56,040 nt of DNA from an uncultured Myxococcales bacterium (lineage in GTDB: Bacteria > Myxococcota_A > UBA9042), in the NCBI GenBank assembly GCA_903955385.1, contig CAJBNH010000055.1, positions 1 to 56,040 on the forward strand, given 5' to 3'. Both the position numbers and the translations under genes were made by a program. Below, one piece after another: positions 1-10,332 of this stretch (its first letter is position 1; each line of letters opens with the position of its first letter). Below the pieces are notes generated by a model. The model worked only from the letters and a program-made list of their open reading frames with translations. It was not told the origin of the DNA and did no database searches.

Positions 1-410
1 GGACTCGCCGCCAGCGCCAGCAGCTTGCGCACCTTGGCCAGGATGCGGTCGACCTCGGTCCGGTCGCCCTGCAGCGGCCCCGACGCCTTGGCTTGCACGC
101 CCACGACCCGACACGCCTCGGCAAACGCGGGACCGTGGGGCGTCTCGTCCATCACGCCCAACACCTCGGTCACGTATTGGTGCGCGGTCTCGTGGCGCAG
201 CGTGTCGAGCACGTCTTCCCACGCGTGACTCCAGATGTGGTGCTCGCTGATGCCCAGGATGCGCCCCTGACGGTCCCAACGGCCCAGACGCTCTTGCGCA
301 CGGTCGATGGTGAACACCGGCGGCTTCAACCGCCCGCCCAGCTTGACGTTCAGCGCCTGCCACTCGGCACGCAAACGCTGCAGCCAGGCACGGTGGAGTT
401 GCTCGAGCAT
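1..410 (-). CDS. SprT-like zinc metallopeptidase domain protein with DUF2786 (3' end outside window)
   Basis: This is the 5' part of a minus-strand gene that runs off the left edge. Reading from the ATG at 410 I see about 136 codons without a stop. Residues about 65-75 carry HETAHQ, an HExxH zinc-peptidase motif followed by a conserved Q/H context, as in SprT-like proteins. The last visible residues ([12 protein letters not shown]) match the start of a DUF2786 domain. The pairing SprT-like plus DUF2786 is known in bacterial proteins of unknown physiological role. The start is supported by GAGGAT about 5 bases upstream. The family and the HExxH are direct observations; peptidase activity is inferred. 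The catalytic third ligand and the C-terminus cannot be judged from this window. Confidence 0.8.
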   Translation of the reverse strand, partial: MLEQLHRAWLQRLRAEWQALNVKLGGRLKPPVFTIDRAQERLGRWDRQGRILGISEHHIWSHAWEDVLDTLRHETAHQYVTEVLGVMDETPHGPAFAEACRVVGVQAKASGPLQGDRTEVDRILAKVRKLLALAAS

Positions 411-513
411 CGATCCTCGCCGTCCGTCGCAAGGGCGCAAACGGAAGCGCGGATGGTGCCATCGGCCGGGCGGCAGGGCTAGGTGGGGGCGCGAGACCGA
501 GTGTCCACGCAGG

Positions 514-542
514 TTGCCGAAACCGCCCCGTTGCCCTACCCT
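514..542 (+). promoter_or_regulatory. candidate sigma-70-type promoter of speD
   Basis: TTGCCG at 514-519, a 17-base spacer, then TACCCT at 537-542. It lies 60 bases upstream of the speD ATG. It is one of a set of similar TTGnCn-N17-TACCnn sites in this window. Confidence 0.5.
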
Positions 543-601
543 CCCGCGCCGCAAGTCCGCGGCCATTGCCATGCGGAACGAGCAAGGGAGGACCCGCGAC
601 G

Positions 602-1456
602 ATGGCGCTAAAGCCCCTGAAGAAGCTGCAGTTGCAGGGCTTCAACAACCTGACGAAGACGCTGAGCTTCAACATCTACGACATCTGCTACGCGCGGACG
701 GCGAACCACCGGCGCGAGTACATCCAGTACATCGACGAGATGTACAACGCCGAGCGTCTGACCCAGATCCTCGAGCAGGTGTCGAACATCATTGGCGCAA
801 ACATCCTGAACATCGCGCGTCAGGACTACGACCCGCAGGGCGCCAGCGTGACGATGCTGATCTCTGAAGACGAGATCGCCAGCCACATGCCCCCCACGGC
901 CGAAGAACCCGGACCGCTGCCCCAAGGCGTCGATCCCGCCGAGCGCCTGCTGAAGTCCGATGCCGTCGTCGGCCACCTGGACAAAAGCCACATCACCGTC
1001 CACACCTATCCGGAGAGTCACCCGGACAACGGCATCAGCACCTTTCGCGCCGACATCGACGTGTCGACGTGCGGGCGCATCTCGCCGCTGAAGGCCCTGA
1101 ACTACCTGATCCACAGCTTCGACTCGGACATCGTGACCATCGACTACCGGGTGCGCGGCTTTACGCGCGACGTGCACGGCAAGAAGGTCTTCATCGACCA
1201 CAAGATCAACTCGATCCAAAACTACATCGCCAAAGACACGCGCCACCTGTACCAGCTGCTGGACGTGAACGTGTACCAGGAGAACATCTTCCACACGAAG
1301 ATGCTGTTGAAGGAGTTCGACCTGAACAACTACTTGTTCGGGACGGGCGTCGACAACCTGGAGCCGGGCGAGAAGAAGACGATCCGCAAGCGCCTGCGCC
1401 GCGAGATGCTCGAGATCTACTACGGCCGACGGCTGCGCAAGGGCGCCGCGACCTGA
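602..1456 (+). CDS. speD: S-adenosylmethionine decarboxylase proenzyme, E. coli (class 1A) type
   Basis: The 284-residue product decarboxylates S-adenosylmethionine to supply the aminopropyl donor for spermidine synthesis. It aligns over its whole length with E. coli SpeD, including GFNNLTK near the N-terminus, [13 protein letters not shown], and [17 protein letters not shown]. The pyruvoyl-forming cleavage site is visible as HLDKSH: Lys128-Ser129, with Ser129 encoded at 986-988, so the protein should self-process to a small beta and a larger alpha chain. The ATG at 602 is chosen because AAGGGAGG sits at 584-591 and the MALKPLKKL start matches the family; an upstream in-frame ATG at 566 lacks support. 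A spermidine synthase gene is not in the window. An insertion of about 15 residues precedes the cleavage site relative to E. coli. Confidence 0.97.
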   Translation: MALKPLKKLQLQGFNNLTKTLSFNIYDICYARTANHRREYIQYIDEMYNAERLTQILEQVSNIIGANILNIARQDYDPQGASVTMLISEDEIASHMPPTAEEPGPLPQGVDPAERLLKSDAVVGHLDKSHITVHTYPESHPDNGISTFRADIDVSTCGRISPLKALNYLIHSFDSDIVTIDYRVRGFTRDVHGKKVFIDHKINSIQNYIAKDTRHLYQLLDVNVYQENIFHTKMLLKEFDLNNYLFGTGVDNLEPGEKKTIRKRLRREMLEIYYGRRLRKGAAT

Positions 1457-1511
1457 TCTCCGTCTACTAGACGAACATCACCAAGATAGATATTTGTCCA
1501 GTTTCATTCGG

Positions 1512-2099
1512 TCACGCCAGCAAGTGCGCGACCAGGATGCGGATTCCGATCGCGATCAGCACGGCACCGCCCAGCCACTCGGCGTGACGGCCCAGCGCCG
1601 CGCCTGCCTTGCGCCCGACGTGCGCCGCGACCAGCACCAGCCCGAACGTCACCAGACCGATGACCGTCGCGGCAAGCGCCAGCGGCACCTGCAGCAGGCC
1701 GAAGCCGATGCCGACCGCCAGCGCGTCGATGCTGGTGGCCACGCCCAAACCCAGCAGCGCGGTGAATGTCGGCCAACCCGACGGCGCGTCCTCGTGGCGG
1801 CCGCTGCCCTCGGCGCTGTTCTCGGGTGATTGGAAGGCACTCCAGACCATGCGCCCGCCCAAGCCCGCCAGCAGCGCGAACGCAATCCACGGCGCTGTCG
1901 ACGCCACCGCGCCCGTGAAGGCCACCCCAAGGAAGTAGCCAATCACCGGCATGACGGCTTGGAACCCGCCAAACACCAATGCCATTTCCAGCGTGCGGGC
2001 GGCGGACACTCGCGGCACGCGCAAGGCACAACCCGCAGCAACGGCGCAGGCGTCCATGGCCAGGGCAACAGAGGTCAGCAGCACGATGTCGAGGGTCAT
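1512..2099 (-). CDS. mntP: MntP-family manganese efflux pump
   Basis: The 195-residue product is an integral membrane protein of the usual MntP length with about six hydrophobic helices. The family exports Mn(II) across the cytoplasmic membrane and protects against manganese excess. The two pseudo-symmetric acidic motifs are present: ALAMDAC near residue 16 and TSIDALAVGIGFG in the second half. The ATG at 2099 (MTLDIV) is preferred over upstream in-frame starts because the hydrophobic first helix begins there. A TATATG element (plus-strand 2141-2146) with an extended TGC lies 41 bases upstream and could be its own -10. I looked for a yybP-ykoY-like Mn riboswitch upstream; the 88-base gap is too short and has no recognisable core. 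Confidence 0.9.
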   Translation of the reverse strand: MTLDIVLLTSVALAMDACAVAAGCALRVPRVSAARTLEMALVFGGFQAVMPVIGYFLGVAFTGAVASTAPWIAFALLAGLGGRMVWSAFQSPENSAEGSGRHEDAPSGWPTFTALLGLGVATSIDALAVGIGFGLLQVPLALAATVIGLVTFGLVLVAAHVGRKAGAALGRHAEWLGGAVLIAIGIRILVAHLLA

Positions 2100-2187
2100 G
2101 TCGGCCACCCGAAAGGCGCGCGAATGCGCGTGGGTCCGCGCATATAGCACAGGTTGGGGGAAAGGGGGGGGGCGATCTCCCCCCGCA

Positions 2188-4185
2188 TCACGGCACCAAA
2201 AACCGCTCAAAGAACGCCACAACCGCCCGCCCCATCACGTCGCGGTTGCCCTTCTTCTGAAAGCCATGCCCCTCGTCCTTGGCCAGCAGGTACCCGACCT
2301 CGACGCCGTTCTTGCGCACCGCCTGGACAATCTGCTCGGCCTCGCTGGCCGGCACGCGCGGGTCGTTCGCGCCCTGGATCACCAGCAGCGGCGCGCGGAT
2401 GCGGTCGGCCAGCGTCAGCGGCGAGATCGCTTGCAGGAAGGCGCGCATGTCCGGGATGCGCTCGTCGCCGTACTCCACGCGGCGCAGGTCCTGGCGATAG
2501 CCCTTCGTGTTCTCCAGAAACGTGACGAAGTGGCTGATGCCGACCACGTCTACGCCCGCCCGCAGCTTGTCGGGATACTTGGCCAGGCTCGCCAGCACCA
2601 TGTAGCCGCCGTACGACCCGCCGTAGACCGCCGCCCTTGTCGCGTCGAGCTGCGGCTGCGTCGCCGCCCAGTCCAGCAAAGCCCCGATGTCGCGGACGGA
2701 ATCCTCGCGCAGCTTGCCGTTGTCCAGCGCCAGGTACGACCGACCATAGCCGTCGGACCCGCGCACGTTCGGCACCAGCACCGCCACCCCCAACTCATTG
2801 ACCCAGAACTGGATCGTGGGGTCGAACCGCGGTCGCGCCTGGCCCTCGGGGCCGCCGTGGATGTGCACCACGAACGGACTGCGCGCGGGGCGCCCCTGCT
2901 TCGCCCGCGGCTGGTACCAGAAGGCGGGGATCTCGCGCGACTTTCCGTTGGTCTGGTCAAACGTCGGATAACGCACCAGTTTGGGCGCGACAAAAGTCTC
3001 GTGCGGCAGCCCCCCCACCTCGCTCTGGGTCCAGCGCGCGACCTTGCGCCCCAAGGCATCGACCGAAAACACATCGCCGGGTGTGGTGGCCGTCGACACC
3101 GAAAGCCCCAGTTCCTTGCCGTCGGGGCGCCACTTCAGCCCGGTCAGCAGGCCCTCTGGCACCGCGCCGACCCGCACGGGCTTGCCGCTGGGGGGCAGCA
3201 GGTACAGGCGCGAGATGCCGTCTTCGTTGACGGCGAAGGCCACCTGTCGGAGGTCACGCGACACGTCCAGGTCCTCGACGTTCCAAGGGATCTCAGCCGA
3301 GAACCACTTGACCTGACCGTCGGGCTCGCGCCGCCCCAGCTGCTGCAGCTCGCCGCCGTCGTCGGACAGGAACCAGACGCGACCGCCCTCACCCCACTGC
3401 AACGTGCCGTACGACACCAGCTTCTTCGGCTGCGGAAACAGCCGCGTCAGCTCGCGCCGGGCCAGATCGAGCACGAACGGGTGGCTCTCTTCGATGGACA
3501 CATACCGCAGCAGCAGCAGCTTCGACCCGTCCGGCGACCAGTCGGTGATGCGCCACGACCCTTCGAGGTCGATCACCCGCCGCGCCGTCGCCGGATCGTC
3601 CGGGTTCATCACGTAGACGTCAAAGTCCTTGCCGTTCCGCGTGTTCGACGTATAGGCGATGCGATCGCCCTGCCGCGACCACACTGCCGACTCGTGCCGC
3701 GACTTGCCGTCGGTCAGCAGCGTCGACCGTCCGTCGCGCCAGCGCCACAGGTACAGCTGGTCGTTCTCGGCACCGCCCTGATCCATCGACAGCAGCGCCT
3801 CCCGGTCGCCCACGCGCGGACGCCACTGCGCGCTGCGCACCGGCTCCGGAAAGAAGGTCAACTGGGTGCGCGCTCCGCCCGGCTTCTGGACGAAGTGCAG
3901 CTGGTTGGTCTCGCCAAAGCGCGTGCTGATCAACACGCCCTGCCCGTTCGGGTCCCAATCCAGCAGCCCCGCCGCGCGCACGTTCTGGTACTGCTGCATC
4001 CGCTCGGCCAGCGCGTCCGGGATGTCGGGCACGCCGTCCAGCACCAGGTTGCCGACCGTGCGGACCGGCGGCGGCGCGGGCGGCGCGGCGAAGGCAAAGA
4101 CGGCAATCAGGGACAAGGCCCCGCAAGCACTCAGGATGATGCGCCTGGCTGGCTTGCGACGGGCGAGGGAGACGACGAACAGCAT
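2188..4185 (-). CDS. secreted prolyl oligopeptidase family (S9) serine peptidase
   Basis: The 665-residue product has a signal-like N-terminus (hydrophobic segment about residues 16-33), a beta-propeller of TolB/WD-like blades (SRQGDRIAYTS, DWSPDGSKLLLL, KWRPDGKELGLS), and a C-terminal alpha/beta hydrolase domain. The triad is visible: Ser524 in GGSYGGY, Asp608 in GANDPR, and His640 in DEGHGF. HIHGGPEG supplies the oxyanion-hole region. Family members cleave short peptides or N-blocked amino acids after periplasmic or extracellular delivery. The ATG at 4185 is used because the signal sequence starts there and GGAG lies upstream. The gene is divergent from the sigma-54 activator at 4342, with back-to-back promoters between them. 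The exact substrate is unknown. Confidence 0.93.
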   Translation of the reverse strand: MLFVVSLARRKPARRIILSACGALSLIAVFAFAAPPAPPPVRTVGNLVLDGVPDIPDALAERMQQYQNVRAAGLLDWDPNGQGVLISTRFGETNQLHFVQKPGGARTQLTFFPEPVRSAQWRPRVGDREALLSMDQGGAENDQLYLWRWRDGRSTLLTDGKSRHESAVWSRQGDRIAYTSNTRNGKDFDVYVMNPDDPATARRVIDLEGSWRITDWSPDGSKLLLLRYVSIEESHPFVLDLARRELTRLFPQPKKLVSYGTLQWGEGGRVWFLSDDGGELQQLGRREPDGQVKWFSAEIPWNVEDLDVSRDLRQVAFAVNEDGISRLYLLPPSGKPVRVGAVPEGLLTGLKWRPDGKELGLSVSTATTPGDVFSVDALGRKVARWTQSEVGGLPHETFVAPKLVRYPTFDQTNGKSREIPAFWYQPRAKQGRPARSPFVVHIHGGPEGQARPRFDPTIQFWVNELGVAVLVPNVRGSDGYGRSYLALDNGKLREDSVRDIGALLDWAATQPQLDATRAAVYGGSYGGYMVLASLAKYPDKLRAGVDVVGISHFVTFLENTKGYRQDLRRVEYGDERIPDMRAFLQAISPLTLADRIRAPLLVIQGANDPRVPASEAEQIVQAVRKNGVEVGYLLAKDEGHGFQKKGNRDVMGRAVVAFFERFLVP

Positions 4186-4226
4186 GGAGACTCCACGGGA
4201 GGAGCGCGGGTCTCGCGCGCGGCGAA

Positions 4227-4255
4227 TCGGTAGCAGAACTGGGGCGGAGTGCCAA
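4227..4255 (-). promoter_or_regulatory. candidate promoter of the S9 peptidase gene
   Basis: On the minus strand, TTGGCA (plus 4250-4255), a 17-base spacer, and TACCGA (plus 4227-4232). The -35 lies only 18 bases from the -35 of the divergent activator gene, so the two promoters could influence each other. Confidence 0.5.
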
Positions 4256-4273
4256 GCCACGCAGCGGGATCCC

Positions 4274-4302
4274 TTGCCCTTCCGCCATGCGGGGGCTACC
4301 GT
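4274..4302 (+). promoter_or_regulatory. candidate promoter of the PAS/sigma-54 activator gene
   Basis: TTGCCC at 4274-4279, a 17-base spacer, and TACCGT at 4297-4302, about 40 bases upstream of the ATG at 4342. Confidence 0.5.
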
Positions 4303-4341
4303 GCGCCGCTCGGGGCCTGGGAGCCCCTGCCCCAACATCAC

Positions 4342-6447
<2,106 letters not shown>

Positions 6448-6575
6448 GCCCAGCCTCTCGAATTCTGCCAAAAAGTTTACACCTCCAAGTTCGCGATTAT
6501 CGTCGCCTTGAGCCCGAGGGCATCCCGGGCGACGAGTCGTTTCTTCCCGTTTTCGCGCATCCCGGAGGTCGCCTC

Positions 6576-7595
6576 ATGATCCGCAAGCTCTTCGCCAAGC
6601 CTGGCGTGCCTTGGCTGCTCCTCGCCGTCTCGTTGGTGGTGATCCTCGCGCTGGTGTTCATTCGCGGTTCTGCACCCGCTCCTCAGACCACCAAGCCCGC
6701 CGCTGCCGCCCAACCCGCCGCCCCGCAAGCCGCTGCCCCAGCCCTTGCTGCGGTGCCGGAAGGCGAGTGGGAGGCCGTCACGGTCTCGCTCAAGCACACT
6801 CCTTCGCAGGACTTTGGCGACGCGTCGGTCGACGGCGACCTCGTCTCGGCCGAGTGGGCTCGCCTGTTCGTTTGGGACGTCGACCTGCGCCGCCAGCTGA
6901 ACCCCGGCGACGTGATGCGCGCGGGCTGGCACTGGACGGACGAGGCAGAGCTGGAGATCGGCGTCGCCACCCTCAAGGTCAACAAGCTGGGCAAGACCTT
7001 CCGCGCGTATCGCTTTCTGGCCCCGGGCGACAAGTACCCGAGCTACTGGAACGAGCAGGGGGCCGAGGTCGCTCGCCGTCTGAACGACTCGCCGATCGAG
7101 GACTATGAACAGGTCACCAGCCTGCTGAAGGACCGCCCCACCCACAAGGGCATGGACTTCAAGACCGACGTCGGCACCGAGGTCAACTGCCCCAAGGCCG
7201 GCGTCGTGCTTCGGAGCAACTGGAACTGGAGCGCGAACGGCAACTGCATCGAAGTGCAGTTTGAAGACGGCACGATCGCCAAGTTCCTGCACCTGTCCGA
7301 GAACCGCGTGAAGGTCGGCGACAAGCTCACGGCGGGCCAGATCATCGCGCTGTCCGGCAACACCGGCCACTCGACGGGCGCGCACCTGCACTATCAGCTG
7401 AACACGGCCGACGGCAGGGTCATCGACCCCATCGACTACCACGGCACGACGCAGCGTCAGTTGGATGCCGGTTCGCTGGCCAGCTTCCAGGCCACCGTGC
7501 AGAAGTTCGACGCGCTGTTGGACAATCCGCCGAAGCCGGCCGCGCCCGCCGTCGAGCCCGTTGCCGCCATCGTCGTTCCCGTCGCCAAGCGCTGA
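6576..7595 (+). CDS. membrane-anchored M23 (LytM-like) peptidase
   Basis: The 339-residue product has one N-terminal transmembrane segment (about 12-29), an Ala/Pro/Gln linker to about residue 60, a middle domain of unknown type, and a C-terminal M23 fold. Zinc ligands are visible: His190 and Asp194 in HKGMD, and His270/His272 in AHLHY. The motif set is complete, so hydrolysis of peptidoglycan cross-links in the periplasm is plausible. The start at 6576 is fixed by GGAGG at 6564-6568. The protein ends in a Pro/Ala/Val-rich tail. The gene stands convergent to the kinase gene at 7656 with about 60 bases between stops. Confidence 0.9.
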   Translation: MIRKLFAKPGVPWLLLAVSLVVILALVFIRGSAPAPQTTKPAAAAQPAAPQAAAPALAAVPEGEWEAVTVSLKHTPSQDFGDASVDGDLVSAEWARLFVWDVDLRRQLNPGDVMRAGWHWTDEAELEIGVATLKVNKLGKTFRAYRFLAPGDKYPSYWNEQGAEVARRLNDSPIEDYEQVTSLLKDRPTHKGMDFKTDVGTEVNCPKAGVVLRSNWNWSANGNCIEVQFEDGTIAKFLHLSENRVKVGDKLTAGQIIALSGNTGHSTGAHLHYQLNTADGRVIDPIDYHGTTQRQLDAGSLASFQATVQKFDALLDNPPKPAAPAVEPVAAIVVPVAKR

Positions 7596-7655
7596 TTGCA
7601 GCTCGCCTGACCGTCGCCCGACCTTCGCGACCGACAAGCCTGCTTCCCCCTACCC

Positions 7656-9209
7656 CTATTCCACCAAAATCTCAGGCGTGGCGGCCGACTTGGGCTTGGC
7701 CACCTTGCGGACCGGCTTGACCTTGGCAGGCGCCTCCGCAGCGACCGGATCAACGGCCGGCGGTGCGGCGGGAACGGGCTGGGGAGCGACCGCAACCGGC
7801 GCAACCGGTGCAGCGGGAGCGACCGGGGGTTGCGCGACTGCTGGCGCATTAGCGGCGGCAGGTCGTTCCACGACAGCGGGCAACGCGACTGGGGCCGCTG
7901 ACTCTGGGCGCGGGCGCATGGCAGCGTACCCTCCCGCCGCTGCTGCAGCCACCAGCACGGCGCCGATCCCGATCCACATCCACTTCGACGATCCACCCTT
8001 GGACGACGCCACCGGCGCGTTCGCGGCAGACGCCGCGGCCGGCATGGGCGCGGCGACGGCCGACCGGGCGGGCGCCGGCGCAGGCGCCGCGAGGATGTCG
8101 ATGGCCACGGTCCGCTCTTCCTGCTCCTGCGGCGCGGCAGCTGCCGACCGGGGCGACGGGCGGGGCGCTGCGGGCTGCGGCGCCGGACGAGGCGCGGCCG
8201 GCTGCGGACGGGCCGGACGGGGAGGCACCGGCGCCACGCGTGACGTCGGCGGCCCCGGGGCGTTGGACTGCTTCATCGCCTCAGTCAACGCCTTGGCCAT
8301 CTCTTGCGCCGACGCGTAGCGGTCAATCGCTTCGGTGGCCATCGCCTTGCGGACCACCTCGCACACCGCATCGGGCGTCGGGGTCAGGCACTGGCCGCGC
8401 GCGTCTGGCGGAGGCTGGGTCAGGCGCTGCACCAAGGTGTCGATCGCGCTCTCTGAAGCGAAGGCGAGCTTGCCGGTTAGCGCTTGGAACAGGATGCATC
8501 CCAGCGCGTACAGGTCGGTTCGCGCGTCCACCGGTGTTCCGCGCGCCTGCTCCGGGCTCATGAACTGCGGGGTGCCGACGATCACGCCTGCCGCCGTCCG
8601 CGACTCGCTGCCCCGCGCAAGCGACTTGGCGATGCCGAAGTCCAGCACCTTGGCAAAGTCGTCTTCGCCATGGACGTTTTGCAGGAAGATGTTGTCCGGC
8701 TTCAGGTCGCGGTGCACCAACCCCTGCGCGTGCGCCTCGGCCAGCGACTTCAGCACCTGCAGCGCAATCCTGCCGATGCGTTCGTACCCCAGCGGGCTCT
8801 CGGTATCGGTGACCTTGGTCAGGGTGCGGCCGTCCAGAAACTCCATCGCCAGGTACAGCGCACCCGAGTCCATCTGCCCAAAGTCGAACACCCGCACCGT
8901 GTGGGGCTGCTTCAGGCGCGCAGTGACGGCCGCCTCGTGCTGGAAACGGGAGGTGGTCTCGCCGCTGTCCGCCTGCTCCGGATGCAGCACCTTGATGGCC
9001 ACCACGTCGCCGGTTCCCGAGTGCTCGGCCTGGTACACGGCACCAAAGCCGCCCTCACCGATCAGGCGCGTGACGCGGTATCGGCCGCCGATGGTCTTGC
9101 CGATCAGGCCGCCGCCCACCGAAGACTCGAGGGGCATCGTGTCCGTTCCGTCCGCGGGGCACTGAAGCGCCTCGGTGGTGGACTGGCAGGTCGGACAAAT
9201 GCGCGGCAT
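7656..9209 (-). CDS. Ser/Thr protein kinase with N-terminal zinc ribbon and C-terminal membrane anchor
   Basis: The 517-residue product begins with a short Cys motif (CPTCQ ... CPADG, residues 5-21), followed by a Hanks-type kinase domain at about 44-310. Key residues are present: Gly-rich loop GEGGFG, Lys73 in VAIK, Asp168 in HRDLKPDN, Asp190 in DFGIAK and the APE-equivalent SPEQ. A Pro/Ala-rich linker leads to one transmembrane helix (WMWIGIGAV onward, roughly residues 405-425) and a Pro/Ala/Val tail. The ATG at 9209 is chosen because the same Met-(x)n-Cys-x-x-Cys start occurs in the second kinase at 54964; a TTG at 9230 overlapping the upstream stop is the alternative. It follows the repeat-protein gene at 9227 by 17 bases and is probably co-transcribed with it. 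Confidence 0.93.
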   Translation of the reverse strand: MPRICPTCQSTTEALQCPADGTDTMPLESSVGGGLIGKTIGGRYRVTRLIGEGGFGAVYQAEHSGTGDVVAIKVLHPEQADSGETTSRFQHEAAVTARLKQPHTVRVFDFGQMDSGALYLAMEFLDGRTLTKVTDTESPLGYERIGRIALQVLKSLAEAHAQGLVHRDLKPDNIFLQNVHGEDDFAKVLDFGIAKSLARGSESRTAAGVIVGTPQFMSPEQARGTPVDARTDLYALGCILFQALTGKLAFASESAIDTLVQRLTQPPPDARGQCLTPTPDAVCEVVRKAMATEAIDRYASAQEMAKALTEAMKQSNAPGPPTSRVAPVPPRPARPQPAAPRPAPQPAAPRPSPRSAAAAPQEQEERTVAIDILAAPAPAPARSAVAAPMPAAASAANAPVASSKGGSSKWMWIGIGAVLVAAAAAGGYAAMRPRPESAAPVALPAVVERPAAANAPAVAQPPVAPAAPVAPVAVAPQPVPAAPPAVDPVAAEAPAKVKPVRKVAKPKSAATPEILVE

Positions 9210-9226
9210 GCAGAACTCGCTGGGGG

Positions 9227-10237
9227 TCAAAAGCGCATCGCCAAACCGATTCCGGCGGGCGCGGGTGTCACGAACAGGCGGGTCTGGGCGGCGTCGGCCG
9301 ACTCAGGAGCCAGGAACCAGCCGACGGCGGCGGCAACGGCGCCGGCACCGACCAGTCCAATGCCGGTGAAGTACTGCAAGTCTGCACCGTCACGCGCCTT
9401 CTTGTACTCGGCATAGGTCGAACGCCCTTCGGTCAGGTCGTCGTTGGCCGCCTGCGTCGCGCTCGCGCCCATCACCCACAGCACCGCGCCCGCGACCGCC
9501 AGCGTCGCGCCGCCACCCCAAGCCGCCCACTGCGCGCCTGTGGGTCCGCCCGAAGTGCGAACGACCGGCACCGGCGGCGCGGGCGTCTGAACCGCCGTTG
9601 GTCGATCGAGCTCAGCCTGTCGGGTGCGCAGCCGGGCAATCCACGCGTCCAGCTCGGCGACCTGACTCGGGTCCGTGGCCGCCCGACGCGCCGTCTCGGC
9701 GAACGCCAGCGCCTTGCGGTGGCCCGCAGCGTCGTTCAGCACCTCGAACGCCTTGCCCGCGTCGGCCTCCAGACCCGCTTGCGGATAGCGCTGGCAAGCC
9801 CCCTCCAACGCTTCGGCCCGCTCTTGCGGGGTCGCCTTGCGCAGCTTGTCGAGGTTTGGCAGCAGCGTCGCGCGCAACGCCACCTCGGGCTCCTGACGGT
9901 CATAGCGCTCCAGCAGGTCCAGTGCCTTGGGCCAGTGCCCGACCTCTTGCCAGGCGCGACCGGCATAGCGCAGCAGGCGGAAGTCCTTGCCGTCCAAGGC
10001 GATGGCCCGGTCGAAGGTGCGTGCAGCGTCGAGGTATTCGTTCCGCTTGAACAGCGCCGCACCCTCCGCTGCCAGCGCCGCAGAGGTGTCCGCAGGGACC
10101 GCAACGGCAGTCGAAACCGCAAGGCCGACCACTGAAATCGCAGCGACCTGCAGCGCGAGGCCCAGCGCGAGACAACGGACCACCGCGCGACCACGGTCGA
10201 TCCACTGGCTGCGCTGCATGACTCGCTGGTCGACCAT
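9227..10237 (-). CDS. TPR-like repeat protein with two membrane segments, upstream of the kinase
   Basis: The 336-residue product has a hydrophobic N-terminal segment (about 19-48, signal or anchor), a helical repeat region at about 55-180 resembling two or three tetratricopeptide units (AALFKRNEYLDAARTFDRAI), a Pro-rich linker, two hydrophobic helices at about 237-258 and 289-310, and a short C-terminal strand ending in Phe. This layout resembles myxobacterial TPR/PEGA-type proteins that accompany Ser/Thr kinases. The ATG at 10237 is supported by GAGAGGAA upstream. The kinase start lies 17 bases past its stop, so the two probably act together at the envelope. The biochemical role is unknown. 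Confidence 0.8.
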   Translation of the reverse strand: MVDQRVMQRSQWIDRGRAVVRCLALGLALQVAAISVVGLAVSTAVAVPADTSAALAAEGAALFKRNEYLDAARTFDRAIALDGKDFRLLRYAGRAWQEVGHWPKALDLLERYDRQEPEVALRATLLPNLDKLRKATPQERAEALEGACQRYPQAGLEADAGKAFEVLNDAAGHRKALAFAETARRAATDPSQVAELDAWIARLRTRQAELDRPTAVQTPAPPVPVVRTSGGPTGAQWAAWGGGATLAVAGAVLWVMGASATQAANDDLTEGRSTYAEYKKARDGADLQYFTGIGLVGAGAVAAAVGWFLAPESADAAQTRLFVTPAPAGIGLAMRF

Positions 10238-10286
10238 TCCCGTTCCTCTCCCCCCCCCGATGACACCCGACAACCGAAATCGCGCG

Positions 10287-10315
10287 ACCCTACGCCGTGC
10301 CGCCCCTGCGTTCAA
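10287..10315 (-). promoter_or_regulatory. candidate promoter of the TPR-like/kinase operon
   Basis: On the minus strand, TTGAAC (plus 10310-10315), a 17-base spacer, and TAGGGT (plus 10287-10292), 50 bases upstream of the ATG at 10237. Confidence 0.4.
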
Positions 10316-10332
10316 CCCTGCCCGTCCACAAC

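Noticed and set aside
1461-1473. Palindrome CGTCTACTAGACG between speD and mntP stops
   Set aside because: The single-base centre cannot form a hairpin loop and it lies in a convergent region with no promoter.
2164-2187. G-run and C-run that could form a hairpin after the S9 peptidase stop
   Set aside because: Only six G-C pairs between homopolymer runs and no T-tract. Homopolymers pair in many registers, so I do not call it a terminator.
1951-4233. A 760-codon plus-strand frame opposite the S9 peptidase gene
   Set aside because: Arg/His/Gln-rich shadow; the minus strand has a complete catalytic triad.
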